NCBI RefSeq assembly: GCF_000413935.1
Contig: NZ_KE340376.1
Coordinates: 252,091-316,090, forward strand
Source: Acinetobacter colistiniresistens
GTDB lineage: Bacteria > Pseudomonadota > Gammaproteobacteria > Pseudomonadales > Moraxellaceae
Direction of reading: 5' to 3'
Length of the DNA stretch: 64,000 nucleotides
The notes beneath the pieces were generated by a model. That model made no database searches. It had not been told where the DNA came from and saw nothing but the letters and a program-made list of their open reading frames with translations. Both the position numbers and the translations under genes were made by a program. Position 1 is the stretch's first letter, and each line of letters opens with the position of its first letter. Below are positions 35,505-44,906 of the stretch, piece by piece.

Positions 35505-36526
35505 AAGTTCTAGTCACAGGTGCTGCTGGATTCATCGGCTTTAGTGTTGCAAAAAAACTGCTGGAACGCGGTGATGATGTGGTCGGTTTTGATAACTTTA
35601 ACGATTATTATGATCCATCACTGAAAGAAGCACGTGCTCAGCAATTACAGTTGTTGGCTGAACGCAACGATAGCGGAAGCTTCACACTCATTCGCGACAA
35701 TCTTGCCAATAAAGCAGTGGTAGATCAATGCTTCCAAGCGCATCATTTTGATCGTGTGATTCATTTGGCTGCACAGGCAGGTGTGCGTTATTCACTTGAA
35801 AACCCACATAGCTATGTGGAAAGCAACCTGATTGCCTTTACCAATATTCTCGAAGCTTGCCGCTATGCAGAAACGCCACACTTGACCTATGCCAGTACCA
35901 GTAGTGTCTATGGCGCCAATACCACTATGCCATTCAGCGAACAACATGGCGTCGATCATCCATTGCAATTTTATGCCGCAACCAAACGCGCTAATGAACT
36001 AATGGCGCATAGCTATAGTCATTTATTTAAATTACCCACCACAGGGCTGCGTTTCTTTACCGTCTATGGACCGTGGACACGCCCAGATATGGCCTTGTTT
36101 AAGTTCACCAAGAACATTTTTGAAGGCAAGCCGATTCCGGTATTTAATCATGGCAATCACACCCGTGACTTCACCTATATCGATGATATTGTTGAGGGCA
36201 TCATTCGTACCAGCGACAAGATTGCCACGCCTGATGCAACTTGGGATAGCAACCATCCAAATCCATCCACCAGTAATGCCCCGTTTAGAATTTTCAATAT
36301 CGGCAACAACCGTACAGTGAAGCTGATTGAATATATTCAGGCGATTGAAAAAGCCGCAGGTAAAGAAGCGATTCTAGACCTATTACCGCTACAGCCAGGT
36401 GATGTGCCAGACACCTTTGCCGATAGCTCTGCACTAGAACACTATGTCGACTACAAACCTGCGACTTCAGTGGTCGATGGCGTGAAAAACTTTATCGATT
36501 GGTACCGCCAATATCACAATATTTAA
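35501..36526 (+). CDS. UDP-glucuronate 4-epimerase (CapI-like SDR)
   Basis: Extended short-chain dehydrogenase converting UDP-GlcA to UDP-GalA. The N-terminal NAD site is [17 protein letters not shown], followed by [23 protein letters not shown], the catalytic S-T-S with [12 protein letters not shown], the YxxxK pair near residue 157 ([15 protein letters not shown]), and [21 protein letters not shown], the signature of UDP-glucuronate epimerases. Length 341. It overlaps ugd by 4 bp and ends at a terminator. A GalE-like C4 epimerase on UDP-Glc is less likely given the [13 protein letters not shown] motif. Confidence 0.92.
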   Translation: MKVLVTGAAGFIGFSVAKKLLERGDDVVGFDNFNDYYDPSLKEARAQQLQLLAERNDSGSFTLIRDNLANKAVVDQCFQAHHFDRVIHLAAQAGVRYSLENPHSYVESNLIAFTNILEACRYAETPHLTYASTSSVYGANTTMPFSEQHGVDHPLQFYAATKRANELMAHSYSHLFKLPTTGLRFFTVYGPWTRPDMALFKFTKNIFEGKPIPVFNHGNHTRDFTYIDDIVEGIIRTSDKIATPDATWDSNHPNPSTSNAPFRIFNIGNNRTVKLIEYIQAIEKAAGKEAILDLLPLQPGDVPDTFADSSALEHYVDYKPATSVVDGVKNFIDWYRQYHNI

Positions 36527-36540
36527 CAGCACTTAAAGCA

Positions 36541-36570
36541 AAAAATCAGGCATTGCGCCTGATTTTTTTA
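36541..36570 (+). terminator. Terminator after the epimerase gene
   Basis: AAAAATCAGGC-ATT-GCGCCTGATTTTTTT: ATCAGGC pairs with GCCTGAT, followed by a long T-run. Confidence 0.85.
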
Positions 36571-36614
36571 TTCGATTTATCCCTTCCTTCATCCAAGGGA
36601 TAATAACGCTTGGA

Positions 36615-37370
36615 TTATTGCCAAGACTCTTTAATCCAATCCGATGGCAACACATAGCGATACCATTTACCGCCACCACCACTGATCGCATCAGGTGGAT
36701 TAATTTCGCCATGAAAAATAATAATTTTGGCGCCTTTTGGCTTCACTGGAGGGAGAATGTAAGCAAACGGTACTTTACGTAGGCAATGATACTTATAGCT
36801 CTTACACCAATCTTTGTTCCAGTAGCTTAACTTACCCTCTTTATGTACAAACCAAGACAGATATTCTTGTTCATTACGGAACTTTTGACTAATCTGTTTA
36901 AAGTTTGCACGAAAATACGGCAGAATGTCAGGGAAAGCTCCCAGTTTAAAACGATAAACCGAACTATTGCCCGTGATTCGCCAAGGACGTTTCCAGTCAT
37001 GAATCACCAGAAACTCACCTTTTTCTTGGAAAAAGCAGTCAATATTATCAATGATCACTACATCCAAATCGAGGAACAGTGCATTACCTTTTAAGCCATA
37101 AAGATCCGGTTCAAACGTTGAAAGCTTATTCCAACCACGTTCAGGGCTACCTGCAGGTAAATCCAACGATGGAATCGGGAAACATTGGATATTTGGATCA
37201 ATACCCTCAGTACGATCCGTCAGACAGACCATTTTAAAAGGCAAAGTCAGATGACGTTTGACCATGTTATACAAACGGTTGACATACTCAGCACCATATT
37301 TGGTTCCCCATTTCATGCATAAAATCACATTGTCTTCAGGAGTTGCCGAATTTTGTTGAATCTCTACCAT
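36615..37370 (-). CDS. DxD-containing glycosyltransferase at the ilvE end of the outer-core locus
   Basis: 251-residue protein with a GT8-like nucleotide-diphospho-sugar fold: VILCMKWGTKYGAEYVNRLYNMV, MVCLTDRTEG, WNKLSTFEPDLYGLKGNALFLDLDVVIID with the DLD metal site near residue 100, and HGEINPPDAI close to the C-terminus, which may supply a further metal-binding histidine. It is alone on the minus strand, convergent with the epimerase gene. The flanking position next to ilvE suggests a conserved early outer-core step; that is inference. Confidence 0.8.
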   Translation of the reverse strand: MVEIQQNSATPEDNVILCMKWGTKYGAEYVNRLYNMVKRHLTLPFKMVCLTDRTEGIDPNIQCFPIPSLDLPAGSPERGWNKLSTFEPDLYGLKGNALFLDLDVVIIDNIDCFFQEKGEFLVIHDWKRPWRITGNSSVYRFKLGAFPDILPYFRANFKQISQKFRNEQEYLSWFVHKEGKLSYWNKDWCKSYKYHCLRKVPFAYILPPVKPKGAKIIIFHGEINPPDAISGGGGKWYRYVLPSDWIKESWQ

Positions 37371-37507
37371 CTGATAACCTTAAATGCTTGAGATATGATG
37401 GCTCACTTTGTCGTAAAAAAACAAAAGTGTTCAATCATATGCACTGAATATATGCTCATCTTAGCATAGACCCTATGACTTTTTTTATTATTAATTCGTC
37501 AATAAAA

Positions 37508-37530
37508 AAGCGAAGCCTAAGCTTCGCCTT
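37508..37530 (-). terminator. Terminator of ilvE
   Basis: AAGCGAAGC-CTAA-GCTTCGCCTT on the plus strand; read on the minus strand it precedes TTTTTTATT. Confidence 0.8.
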
Positions 37531-37546
37531 CGCACATACTAAACGC

Positions 37547-38473
37547 TTATTTGATATACGTTAACCAGTGTGCATATTTGTCATTACGACCTTGTACCGC
37601 ATCAAAGAAAGTCTTTTGAATCACAGTGGTAATCGGACCACGTGAACCACAACCAATCTCACGGTCATCATATTCACGAATTGGTGTCACTTCCGCAGCA
37701 GTCCCGGTAAAGAATGCTTCATCTGCAATGTAGAATTCATCACGAGTAATACGACGTTCAACCACTTCATAACCCAAGTCTTTAGCAATGGTAATCACGG
37801 TTTGACGAGTAATCCCTTCTAATGCGCCACCTGCTAAATCAGGGGTATGCAAGACACCATCTTTGATCAGGAATACGTTCTCGCCCGCACCTTGGCAAAC
37901 AAAGCCTTGTGGGTCAAGCAACATCGCTTCGTCATAACCTGAACGCGCCACTTCCTGATGCGCCAAGATCGACACGGTATAGTTACCACATGCTTTTGCC
38001 TTACACATGGTCACGTTTGGATGATGATGTGTGAATGAAGAGGTTTTTACACGAATACCGTGTGCCATTGCTTCTTCACCCAAGTATGCACCCCAACCCC
38101 ATGCTGCAACCGCGGCATGAATGGTGTTGTCTGTTGCGGCAATACCGAGTTTTTCAGAACCAATCCAAATCAATGGACGTAAATAGCAAGAAGCCAGTTT
38201 ATTTTCACGAACCACATCGATTTGTGCTTGTTCTAATGTCGCTTGATCAAATGGAACATTCATCTGATAAATTTTTGCTGAATTTAATAAGCGCTTAGTG
38301 TGATCTTGCAAACGGAAGATTGCGGTACCCTTCGGGGTTTCGTAAGCTCTGACGCCTTCAAAGACACCCATGCTGTAGTGTAGTGTGTGAGTTAAGACGT
38401 GAATTTTTGCATCACGCCAATCAACTAATTTTCCATCTTGCCAAATAAAACCATCACGATCAGCCAAACTCAT
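37547..38473 (-). CDS. ilvE: Branched-chain amino acid aminotransferase
   Basis: PLP-dependent class IV transaminase for leucine, isoleucine and valine. It shows FIWQDGKLVDWRDAKIHVLTHTLHYSMGVFEGVRAYE at the start (broken by catalytic-loop residues), CYLRPLIWIGS, the PLP-lysine region KACGNYTVSILAHQEV, GAGENVFLIKDG and EAFFTGTAAEVTPI. Length 308 is standard. The start at 38473 is supported by GGAG nine bases upstream; in-frame codons extend to 38503 but overlap the leader. It marks the other boundary of the outer-core locus and follows glnE by about 30 bp. Confidence 0.96.
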   Translation of the reverse strand: MSLADRDGFIWQDGKLVDWRDAKIHVLTHTLHYSMGVFEGVRAYETPKGTAIFRLQDHTKRLLNSAKIYQMNVPFDQATLEQAQIDVVRENKLASCYLRPLIWIGSEKLGIAATDNTIHAAVAAWGWGAYLGEEAMAHGIRVKTSSFTHHHPNVTMCKAKACGNYTVSILAHQEVARSGYDEAMLLDPQGFVCQGAGENVFLIKDGVLHTPDLAGGALEGITRQTVITIAKDLGYEVVERRITRDEFYIADEAFFTGTAAEVTPIREYDDREIGCGSRGPITTVIQKTFFDAVQGRNDKYAHWLTYIK

Positions 38474-38503
38474 CGCACATACTCCATTTTCTTTTTTACA
38501 CAA

Positions 38504-41251
38504 TTATTCACTTTCCAATGCTTGCGCAGTTGGATCAATTAATCTCTGCCATAACTTGCAAACGATCTCGCGGGTATCGTGCCAATCCGCAGCATTGACT
38601 TGCATAGATTGATTTGCAAGCGCTAGACGGTGGCTCTCAGCTCGTTCACGGAGATAAGCGTGTATTAATGCTGTGGCATCTTCACTGGATAAGCAGCCTG
38701 CTTGAGCAGCATCTTCTAGAATTCTTACATTGTCGGAAAAATGGGCGAGATCTGTATTCGTCCCACTCCATGCAAGCACAACATACTGTGCCATAAATTC
38801 GATATCAACGATACCACCTGAGTCCTGTTTTAAATGAAAAATCCCATGTTTTTTTTGCTCAGAAGATGATCCTAAATGATCTTTCATCTTTTGGCGCATT
38901 TTCAGCACTTCTTCACGCACTTCGTTTTCATCACGCACTTGGGTCAGAATCTGACAGCGAATCTGTTCAAATTGCGTGCATAATCCACTATCTCCTGCAA
39001 TCGAACGGGCACGCACCAAGGCTTGATGCTCCCAGAGCCAAGCACTTTTTTGTTGATATTGCTCATAGGCTTTTAGACTAGTGACCAACATCCCTGCTTC
39101 ACCTGAAGGTCGCAGACGGGTATCAATCTCATAGACACGCCCATCTAGCGTTTGCGTAGTCATTAAGGACATAAACTTCTGCGCAACACGAATCGCAAAC
39201 TCAGCGCCACTGATACGCTTACGACCATCGGTTTCACCTTGCTCTTCAAGTGCATGGATAAACACCAAATCTAAATCGGAACCATAACCGAGTTCAATGC
39301 CACCCAATTTGCCATAAGCAATCACCGCAAAACCTTTTTTATCCAGACTGCATCGTTGCCCATCATTGCCGACTGGATAACCATGACGCTGTGCAACCGC
39401 CTCATAAGCCAAGCGTAAAGTCGCTTGTACACTCACTTCAGCAATATCGGTCAGGGCATCGGAGACTTTCATCAACGGACTTTCCGCCAACACATCACTG
39501 GCTGCAACTGTCAGCACATTGCTCTTTTTAAATAAGCGCAATACTCGCATTTGATCTTCAACTTGATCAATCTCGATGCGCAACAATTGCTGACGCAAAG
39601 AATCTTCCAGATCTTTGCGTTGTGGCAGACCAAAATCCATCGACAGGAATTCATCCAACAGTACAGGATATTGCGCCAGCTCCTCACAGATCCACGGACT
39701 GACGGTTGCCATCTTGACCAGTCGCTGCAATGCGCCGCGGCTTTCCATCAACATCACTAAATACACGGTACGGCGTAACACCGACTCGATCAAAGGCATC
39801 AAGCGCAACAGTGCCACTTGCGGCTGATCCGACTGTAAAATTGCTTCGACCAAATGCGGCCAGAATTTCTTTAAGCGCTCTAAGGCACTGGCTGGAATTT
39901 TACGAAGTGCTTGTCCATGCCAGAAGTTTTGAATCAGGTTCTTGGCATCATCATCCAGTACGACATTGAGCTTTTGTTCAAGCTGAACAAAATCATCGAC
40001 CGGCTCAGCAAATTCTTTCTCCTGAATCAATTGTTTAAACTGGACTTTGACCTTGTCACGTTTCTGATTCAATACATCCAAGAATGCAGGCCAATCGGCA
40101 AAGCCTAATGTCTCCAGCATACGCTGTCTCAGCTCGGGTTCAGTTGGAAGGGACTGGGTTTGCTGATCATTCAAGGCTTGAATGGCATGTTCGACTCGTC
40201 TTAGGAATAGATAGGCATCTTCCAGATCAATCACTGCTTGCTGATCTAATAATTCAGCTTCGCCTAAGTGATGTAGATTCACGAGACATTGACGATCTTG
40301 CAGTTCGCGCTTCGATCCACCATAAATCAACTGGAATACCTGCACAATGAATTCGATTTCACGAATCCCGCCTGCACCCAGTTTAATATCCTCTTCGATA
40401 TTACGGCGCATGACCTCACGTTCGATCATGGCTTTCATTTCACGCATGGCAGCAAAAGCGGAATAATCGACATAACGACGGAATACAAACGGACGCGACA
40501 TATCTAACAATTCTTCGCCCGCTTTGCCGCCCGTAATCACCCGTGCCTTAATCCATGCATAACGCTCCCATTCACGCCCATGCTGGCTGAGATACTTTTC
40601 CAAACCACTATGACTGATTGCTAAGGCTGAACCATCGCCCCACGGACGCAAGCGCATATCAACACGGAATACAAAACCATCTGCGGTAATATGATCGAGC
40701 AGATAAATCAGCTTCTGTCCCCACAGAATGCAAAACTGCTGTACATCAATACATTTACGCCCATTGGTCTCGCCTTGCTCATCGAAGGCAAAAATCAGGT
40801 CAATATCACTGGATAAATTCAGTTCTTGCGCGCCGAGCTTGCCCATACCAATCACGATCAGGTCTTGTAACTGACCTGAATAACCAATGGGTTCACCATG
40901 TTTGGCTAATAATGGTGGTAATGCAAAAGCTTTGGCGGCACAAATACTGGCATCGGCAAAATCTGATAGTTCACGTGTCAGTGTGACCACATTGGTGAGT
41001 TGATTGGCATCCTGCCAAATCCAGCGAAACATCAGCTTGGCACGCAAGATACGTAAGGCTTTCATCCACGCCTGTTCATCTGCGACCTCAGCCACAGCCA
41101 GTTGCACTTTTTGATAAATAGTTTCAGTCGACAGCGAGTCAAGAAATTGATCTACGGAATAGTCTTGTTCTAATTCTACTTGGTATAAATTTAAAACTTG
41201 TTCAGCATATTGGCTTGCAACTAAGGTTCTTTGTAGCTGTTGCGCATTCAT
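38504..41251 (-). CDS. glnE: Bifunctional glutamine synthetase adenylyltransferase/deadenylase
   Basis: Adds and removes AMP on glutamine synthetase in response to PII, tuning nitrogen assimilation. The 915-residue protein carries two nucleotidyltransferase domains, each with a G-S-D-x-D site: GMGKLGAQELNLSSDIDLIFAF in the N-terminal deadenylase half and AYGKLGGIELGYGSDLDLVFIH in the C-terminal adenylylase half, plus RLRPWGDGSALA and RLRPSGEAGMLV. An arm domain lies between. It directly precedes ilvE on the same strand and may be co-transcribed with it. Confidence 0.96.
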   Translation of the reverse strand: MNAQQLQRTLVASQYAEQVLNLYQVELEQDYSVDQFLDSLSTETIYQKVQLAVAEVADEQAWMKALRILRAKLMFRWIWQDANQLTNVVTLTRELSDFADASICAAKAFALPPLLAKHGEPIGYSGQLQDLIVIGMGKLGAQELNLSSDIDLIFAFDEQGETNGRKCIDVQQFCILWGQKLIYLLDHITADGFVFRVDMRLRPWGDGSALAISHSGLEKYLSQHGREWERYAWIKARVITGGKAGEELLDMSRPFVFRRYVDYSAFAAMREMKAMIEREVMRRNIEEDIKLGAGGIREIEFIVQVFQLIYGGSKRELQDRQCLVNLHHLGEAELLDQQAVIDLEDAYLFLRRVEHAIQALNDQQTQSLPTEPELRQRMLETLGFADWPAFLDVLNQKRDKVKVQFKQLIQEKEFAEPVDDFVQLEQKLNVVLDDDAKNLIQNFWHGQALRKIPASALERLKKFWPHLVEAILQSDQPQVALLRLMPLIESVLRRTVYLVMLMESRGALQRLVKMATVSPWICEELAQYPVLLDEFLSMDFGLPQRKDLEDSLRQQLLRIEIDQVEDQMRVLRLFKKSNVLTVAASDVLAESPLMKVSDALTDIAEVSVQATLRLAYEAVAQRHGYPVGNDGQRCSLDKKGFAVIAYGKLGGIELGYGSDLDLVFIHALEEQGETDGRKRISGAEFAIRVAQKFMSLMTTQTLDGRVYEIDTRLRPSGEAGMLVTSLKAYEQYQQKSAWLWEHQALVRARSIAGDSGLCTQFEQIRCQILTQVRDENEVREEVLKMRQKMKDHLGSSSEQKKHGIFHLKQDSGGIVDIEFMAQYVVLAWSGTNTDLAHFSDNVRILEDAAQAGCLSSEDATALIHAYLRERAESHRLALANQSMQVNAADWHDTREIVCKLWQRLIDPTAQALESE

Positions 41252-41324
41252 ATAAAAAGGCTCGACTGATGTCAGGTCATCTTGGATTAGTTATATCAGT
41301 TACAAGCTTATCTTTAAAATCTCT

Positions 41325-42596
41325 TTAGACTAATTTCGCTTTGCTTTTTTGTTGATCCGTACATAAATCAACCTGTTCACGTTCAATTGGCAACAACACG
41401 GTAAATACCGTGCCTTCGCCCTCATTGGAGCTGACATTGATTTCACCCAAATTCATTTCTACAAAGCGCTTACATAAACTTAAACCCAAACCTGCACCTT
41501 TCTCTCCTGCAGTGCCTTTATAACTCATGGTAATCCGTGGCTGAAACAAGTCATTGATTTGTTGTTGGGTCATGCCGAGACCAGTGTCTTTAACATAGAT
41601 TTCAACATAAGTGCCTTTATGTTGTGCTTGAATATAGACCTTACCTGTACCATCAACATCGGTAAATTTCAGCGCATTCGACACCAAGTTCTGAATCACC
41701 GAGGTGATCATATTCATATCGGCATAGACTTTAAGATTTTCATCCACTTCATTAATCAGTTGAATATTCTTCTTAATCGCCAAAGTTTTAAGAATGTCGG
41801 TCACGATATTGGTGATCTGGCGCAACTTAAAATTGATCGGGTGATAGACAAAACGCCCACCTTCCGCCATCGCCCAATTCAATAAGCTTTCCAATAAGTT
41901 ATAGGTCGATTGTGAAGTGTCGTAAAGATAGTCGGCAATATTCTGAATACTGGATTCGTCTAAGGTTTCACGTTCTTTCGCTAATATCTCAGAGAAGCCT
42001 AGTAGCCCATGAAATGGTGCACGTAAGTCATGGGAAATAATCGAAAAGAATTTGGTTTTACTAAAATTGAGTGCAGCTTCTTGTTCGTATAGTTCTTTCA
42101 ACTCGTCATGGTTAAACTTCAATTCCAGTTGTTGCATGAAGTTGACACAATGTTCTTGGAGGAGTTGTTTTTGTAAATCATTAAAGCCTTGGGCAGCTTC
42201 ATCAAACAGGATGATATAACCGAGTGAAGTTTGATCTGGGTGTCTAAGATGTAAAGCGACTGCAGTTTGGATTTTCTTTTTTAGTGGAGCAAGGAATGCC
42301 AATAAGGTTGGGTATTGCGGATGGTCGCTATCGACCAGATCACCATTGACGAATAAGGTATTTAAGCTTTTGCTAATCTTTGCGGAGTCAATGGCTTTAA
42401 GTTTTTCAGGGCAGCGATGCCAAAGATAAGGTTCTTGGTGGAAGGACAGCAATGCGGTACTGACTTGCATCAGTTTTCGGTTGAACTGTAAAAATTGCTC
42501 AAGCAAGTTCTGCTCTGAAGTTAACCCCAAAGAAAGAGAGATTTTACAAGCACTTAACTTTTCGGCTTGCTGTAGTTCTAATAATTGAATCGTCAT
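41325..42596 (-). CDS. Soluble sensor histidine kinase (GAF-like, HisKA, HATPase)
   Basis: Cytoplasmic kinase without TM segments. The N-terminal about 190 residues look like a GAF-type sensor (TALLSFHQEPYLWHR, TAVALHLRHPDQTSLGYIILFDEAAQGF), then a short coiled region, HisKA with the phosphoacceptor histidine in FFSIISHDLRAPFHGLLGFSEIL, and HATPase with NLVSNALKFTDVDGTG, DTGLGM and GEKGAGLGLSLCKRF. Start at 42596 (MTIQLL), preceded by GAGGCGGAA, rather than 42677. No response regulator is adjacent, so it is an orphan kinase; the partner is unknown. Confidence 0.88.
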   Translation of the reverse strand: MTIQLLELQQAEKLSACKISLSLGLTSEQNLLEQFLQFNRKLMQVSTALLSFHQEPYLWHRCPEKLKAIDSAKISKSLNTLFVNGDLVDSDHPQYPTLLAFLAPLKKKIQTAVALHLRHPDQTSLGYIILFDEAAQGFNDLQKQLLQEHCVNFMQQLELKFNHDELKELYEQEAALNFSKTKFFSIISHDLRAPFHGLLGFSEILAKERETLDESSIQNIADYLYDTSQSTYNLLESLLNWAMAEGGRFVYHPINFKLRQITNIVTDILKTLAIKKNIQLINEVDENLKVYADMNMITSVIQNLVSNALKFTDVDGTGKVYIQAQHKGTYVEIYVKDTGLGMTQQQINDLFQPRITMSYKGTAGEKGAGLGLSLCKRFVEMNLGEINVSSNEGEGTVFTVLLPIEREQVDLCTDQQKSKAKLV

Positions 42597-42790
42597 TTCC
42601 GCCTCTCGAATATTATCGTTATACGGTTCTTTACGTTTTTTAAAAAAAATGTGAAAACTATCACTCAGTATTAACAAACTTTAACAGAAAAGGCAATTGT
42701 AGATTCAATCAATTCGCAACAAAACGTGAAATTTCATTAAATTTTAACTCTATTTAATAATTAGAAAAATTAAAACCATACATAAAAGTC

Positions 42791-43726
42791 TTAATTTTTT
42801 TTAGAACTAAGATTTTTAATTACTTCTGTAGATATTTTTATCAGTTCAGCGTTTACTTTCATTTGTTCAACATTTAGATTTGACGCCTCTATATTCCCCT
42901 TATTTTGATCATTTCCAAAATATTTTAAAGCTAATTCTTTCCGAAGTTTAACACCATCTTCAGGATCAAGATCAGATATGTACGAAGGAAAAGCATTTAG
43001 CTCTAAACTTATTTTCTCTGCAAAATCTTCTTTTTTCTGATAATGTACAACCTGTTTTAGAAAAAAACTAAGTATAGTGACACATAAAGATAAGACTGTA
43101 ATTTTAAAAACCCAATAATCGTAAGCTTCAATTTCAAATCTATCGAAGAAAATTTTTTTAAAAACTAGTGAGGCTACTGCAAATGAAAGTGTCGCGATAA
43201 CTGTAAAAAAGAATAAACCTAAGTAGCTATGCTTTGTATTATTAAAATTATTCTTAGCACTATCATAAATATTCTCTGAGTCAGCATTTTGCAATCTATT
43301 TCTTAACTCTCTAATCTTTTTTATTTCAAGCTCGATTTTTTGTGTAACTATATCTAAACTTTCATTAAGATATTCATTTTGAACTTGTATTAGGTCATTA
43401 TAAACCTTTAAAAACTCATCTAAAGCTATCAGTTTCGCTGTAAGATAATCCTCTATATCATAATAATCCTTATTACTTAATATTTCTTCCAATCTTAACG
43501 TTATAGATTCGAGTATATGACTATGACTTGCAGAAACACTATCTACTTTCACTCTAATTCTGGCTAGTAGGTCATCCACCACTCCTATAGAAAAGCCGTT
43601 GTTCTCATTTAAGGCTTTTGACTCGATCTGATCAATTAAATTAAAAACACTTTTCTTTTTTTCCCCAAAATCAGCATTTCTTTGGATCAAGCTAATTATT
43701 TGGTTAGGTTCATACTGTTTATTCAT
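42791..43726 (-). CDS. Unknown coiled-coil membrane protein of the tRNA-Leu-adjacent pair
   Basis: 311-residue protein of unknown family. Residues 1-165 are helical, charged and probably coiled coil (for example around 110-150). Two TM helices follow at about 169-190 and 205-225, and the last 85 residues include a conserved-looking FPSYISDLDPEDGVKLRKELALKYFG, then a variable tail rich in N, V and K. Very AT-rich with biased codons (many ATA, TTA, AAA) compared with glnE or queA. It lies 79 bp downstream of the other unknown gene in the same direction, suggesting a two-gene accessory module. Confidence 0.72.
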   Translation of the reverse strand: MNKQYEPNQIISLIQRNADFGEKKKSVFNLIDQIESKALNENNGFSIGVVDDLLARIRVKVDSVSASHSHILESITLRLEEILSNKDYYDIEDYLTAKLIALDEFLKVYNDLIQVQNEYLNESLDIVTQKIELEIKKIRELRNRLQNADSENIYDSAKNNFNNTKHSYLGLFFFTVIATLSFAVASLVFKKIFFDRFEIEAYDYWVFKITVLSLCVTILSFFLKQVVHYQKKEDFAEKISLELNAFPSYISDLDPEDGVKLRKELALKYFGNDQNKGNIEASNLNVEQMKVNAELIKISTEVIKNLSSKKN

Positions 43727-43805
43727 CAGATTATTTAACTTTTTACTAAATTAGCTCTAAATAATTTTAACTAAAGCATTCATAATTCTCCACAAAAATA
43801 TAAAT

Positions 43806-44510
43806 TTAGCTAACTTTTTCTAATTCTAAAAACTTCTTAGCTTGCCAAGGCTTAACCATAGGCTTGAGGAGCATAAGCGCCAAAAAAAGACAAGCTATAA
43901 ACAAAATAAATTGAGAGACAAAAAAACTAAATGGAACTTGATCTAAACCAACACCAGCTTTTATACATAGAAAAGTAATATATGCCATCGGCAACAATGA
44001 GCCAAAACTTATTGAAAAATATATAATTGTTCCAGCAATATTTAGGCTCTTAACGAACCAATCTTTACAGAAACTTTTTAGCTTAAACTCTTGTGTAATT
44101 TGATCTTTTTCCAAATAGAAATTCGCTTTTTTATAATAAAATATTGCTAAGTTTTTATTTTCACACGAAAGGATATATTCAAGTAAATCTTTATCATGAT
44201 GAGAATATTTTAGTAATTTACTCAATTTAGAGACATCTAAATGATATTGAATTTGGTTTTTATATTTTTCAAAAGATACATCATCAAGTAGTTTTTCTTG
44301 ATCTTTAATTTCATCATTTATACGTTGGATCTTATGATCTTGATGCTCTCGTATGCTGCTTAGAATCCCAGACTTAGCGATAAAGAAAACAATCGCTACA
44401 ACTAACACCAGAAAAAGTACACTACTACAGATAATTACACCATAAGGGTTATCAATTACTCTCTCTAACAATGGTGTAAGGTTCAATTCTGAGTTTAAAT
44501 TAGTTGCCAT
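43806..44510 (-). CDS. Unknown three-TM membrane protein of the tRNA-Leu-adjacent pair
   Basis: 234-residue protein of unknown family. One TM helix near the N-terminus (about 23-46), a charged cytoplasmic stretch of about 100 residues with a helix (RINDEIKDQEKLLDDV) and a DKDLLEYILSCENKNLAIFYYKKA segment, then two TM helices (about 155-180 and 190-212). It is AT-rich, and its 5' end lies 130 bp from the 3' end of the tRNA-Leu gene. It is upstream of the coiled-coil membrane gene on the same strand. No integrase or repeat flanks are evident. Function not known. Confidence 0.7.
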   Translation of the reverse strand: MATNLNSELNLTPLLERVIDNPYGVIICSSVLFLVLVVAIVFFIAKSGILSSIREHQDHKIQRINDEIKDQEKLLDDVSFEKYKNQIQYHLDVSKLSKLLKYSHHDKDLLEYILSCENKNLAIFYYKKANFYLEKDQITQEFKLKSFCKDWFVKSLNIAGTIIYFSISFGSLLPMAYITFLCIKAGVGLDQVPFSFFVSQFILFIACLFLALMLLKPMVKPWQAKKFLELEKVS

Positions 44511-44594
44511 TAGCTCCCCTATATTAATTCTAGTAATTAAATCATTTTATTGCTGCAACATACTAATGAATATAAATATATTATAAATAAACAT

Positions 44595-44631
44595 TAAAAA
44601 ACCCCAAGCCTTTAATACCAGCTTGGGGTCT
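44595..44631 (-). terminator. Terminator of the tRNA-Leu gene
   Basis: ACCCCAAGC (44601-44609) pairs with GCTTGGGGT (44621-44629); read on the minus strand it is followed by TTTTTT. Confidence 0.85.
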
Positions 44632-44639
44632 TTGAATCT

Positions 44640-44727
44640 TGGTCCCGAGGGTCGGACTCGAACCGACACGTCATCTCTGACAGCGGATTTTGAGTCCGCC
44701 GCGTCTACCAATTTCACCACCTCGGGA
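44640..44727 (-). tRNA. tRNA-Leu (anticodon CAA), with encoded CCA
   Basis: The minus strand folds as a class II tRNA: acceptor TCCCGAG pairs with CTCGGGA, followed by an encoded CCA (44640-44642). The anticodon stem GCGGA/TCCGC encloses CTCAAAA, giving anticodon CAA for TTG codons. A long variable arm (TGTCAGAGATGACG) and the T loop GGTTCGAGTCC are present. It is 85 nt plus CCA. Its 3' end faces the AT-rich pair of unknown genes. Confidence 0.97.
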
Positions 44728-44906
44728 AGAGTGCGATGCTTTGTGTTGCGTATAATAACCTGTTTGATTTTATTGTCAAACACTAACTCACGCTTATTGC
44801 TCACTTTTAAATCATTCAGATATTTTTCTATCAATAAACACGCGAACTCAGCGAGAAAACACAAAAAAGACTATACTACGCCCAATTTTTGCAATGTTTT
44901 AGATGT

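Noticed and set aside
42791..44510. Toxin-antitoxin pair
   Set aside because: Both proteins are too long and membrane-bound for a classic pair, and there is no overlap or small antitoxin partner.
42678..44640. Integrated genomic island with attachment sites
   Set aside because: No integrase gene and no second copy of the tRNA 3' end near 42.7 kb were seen, so mobility is not shown; only AT content and position suggest it.
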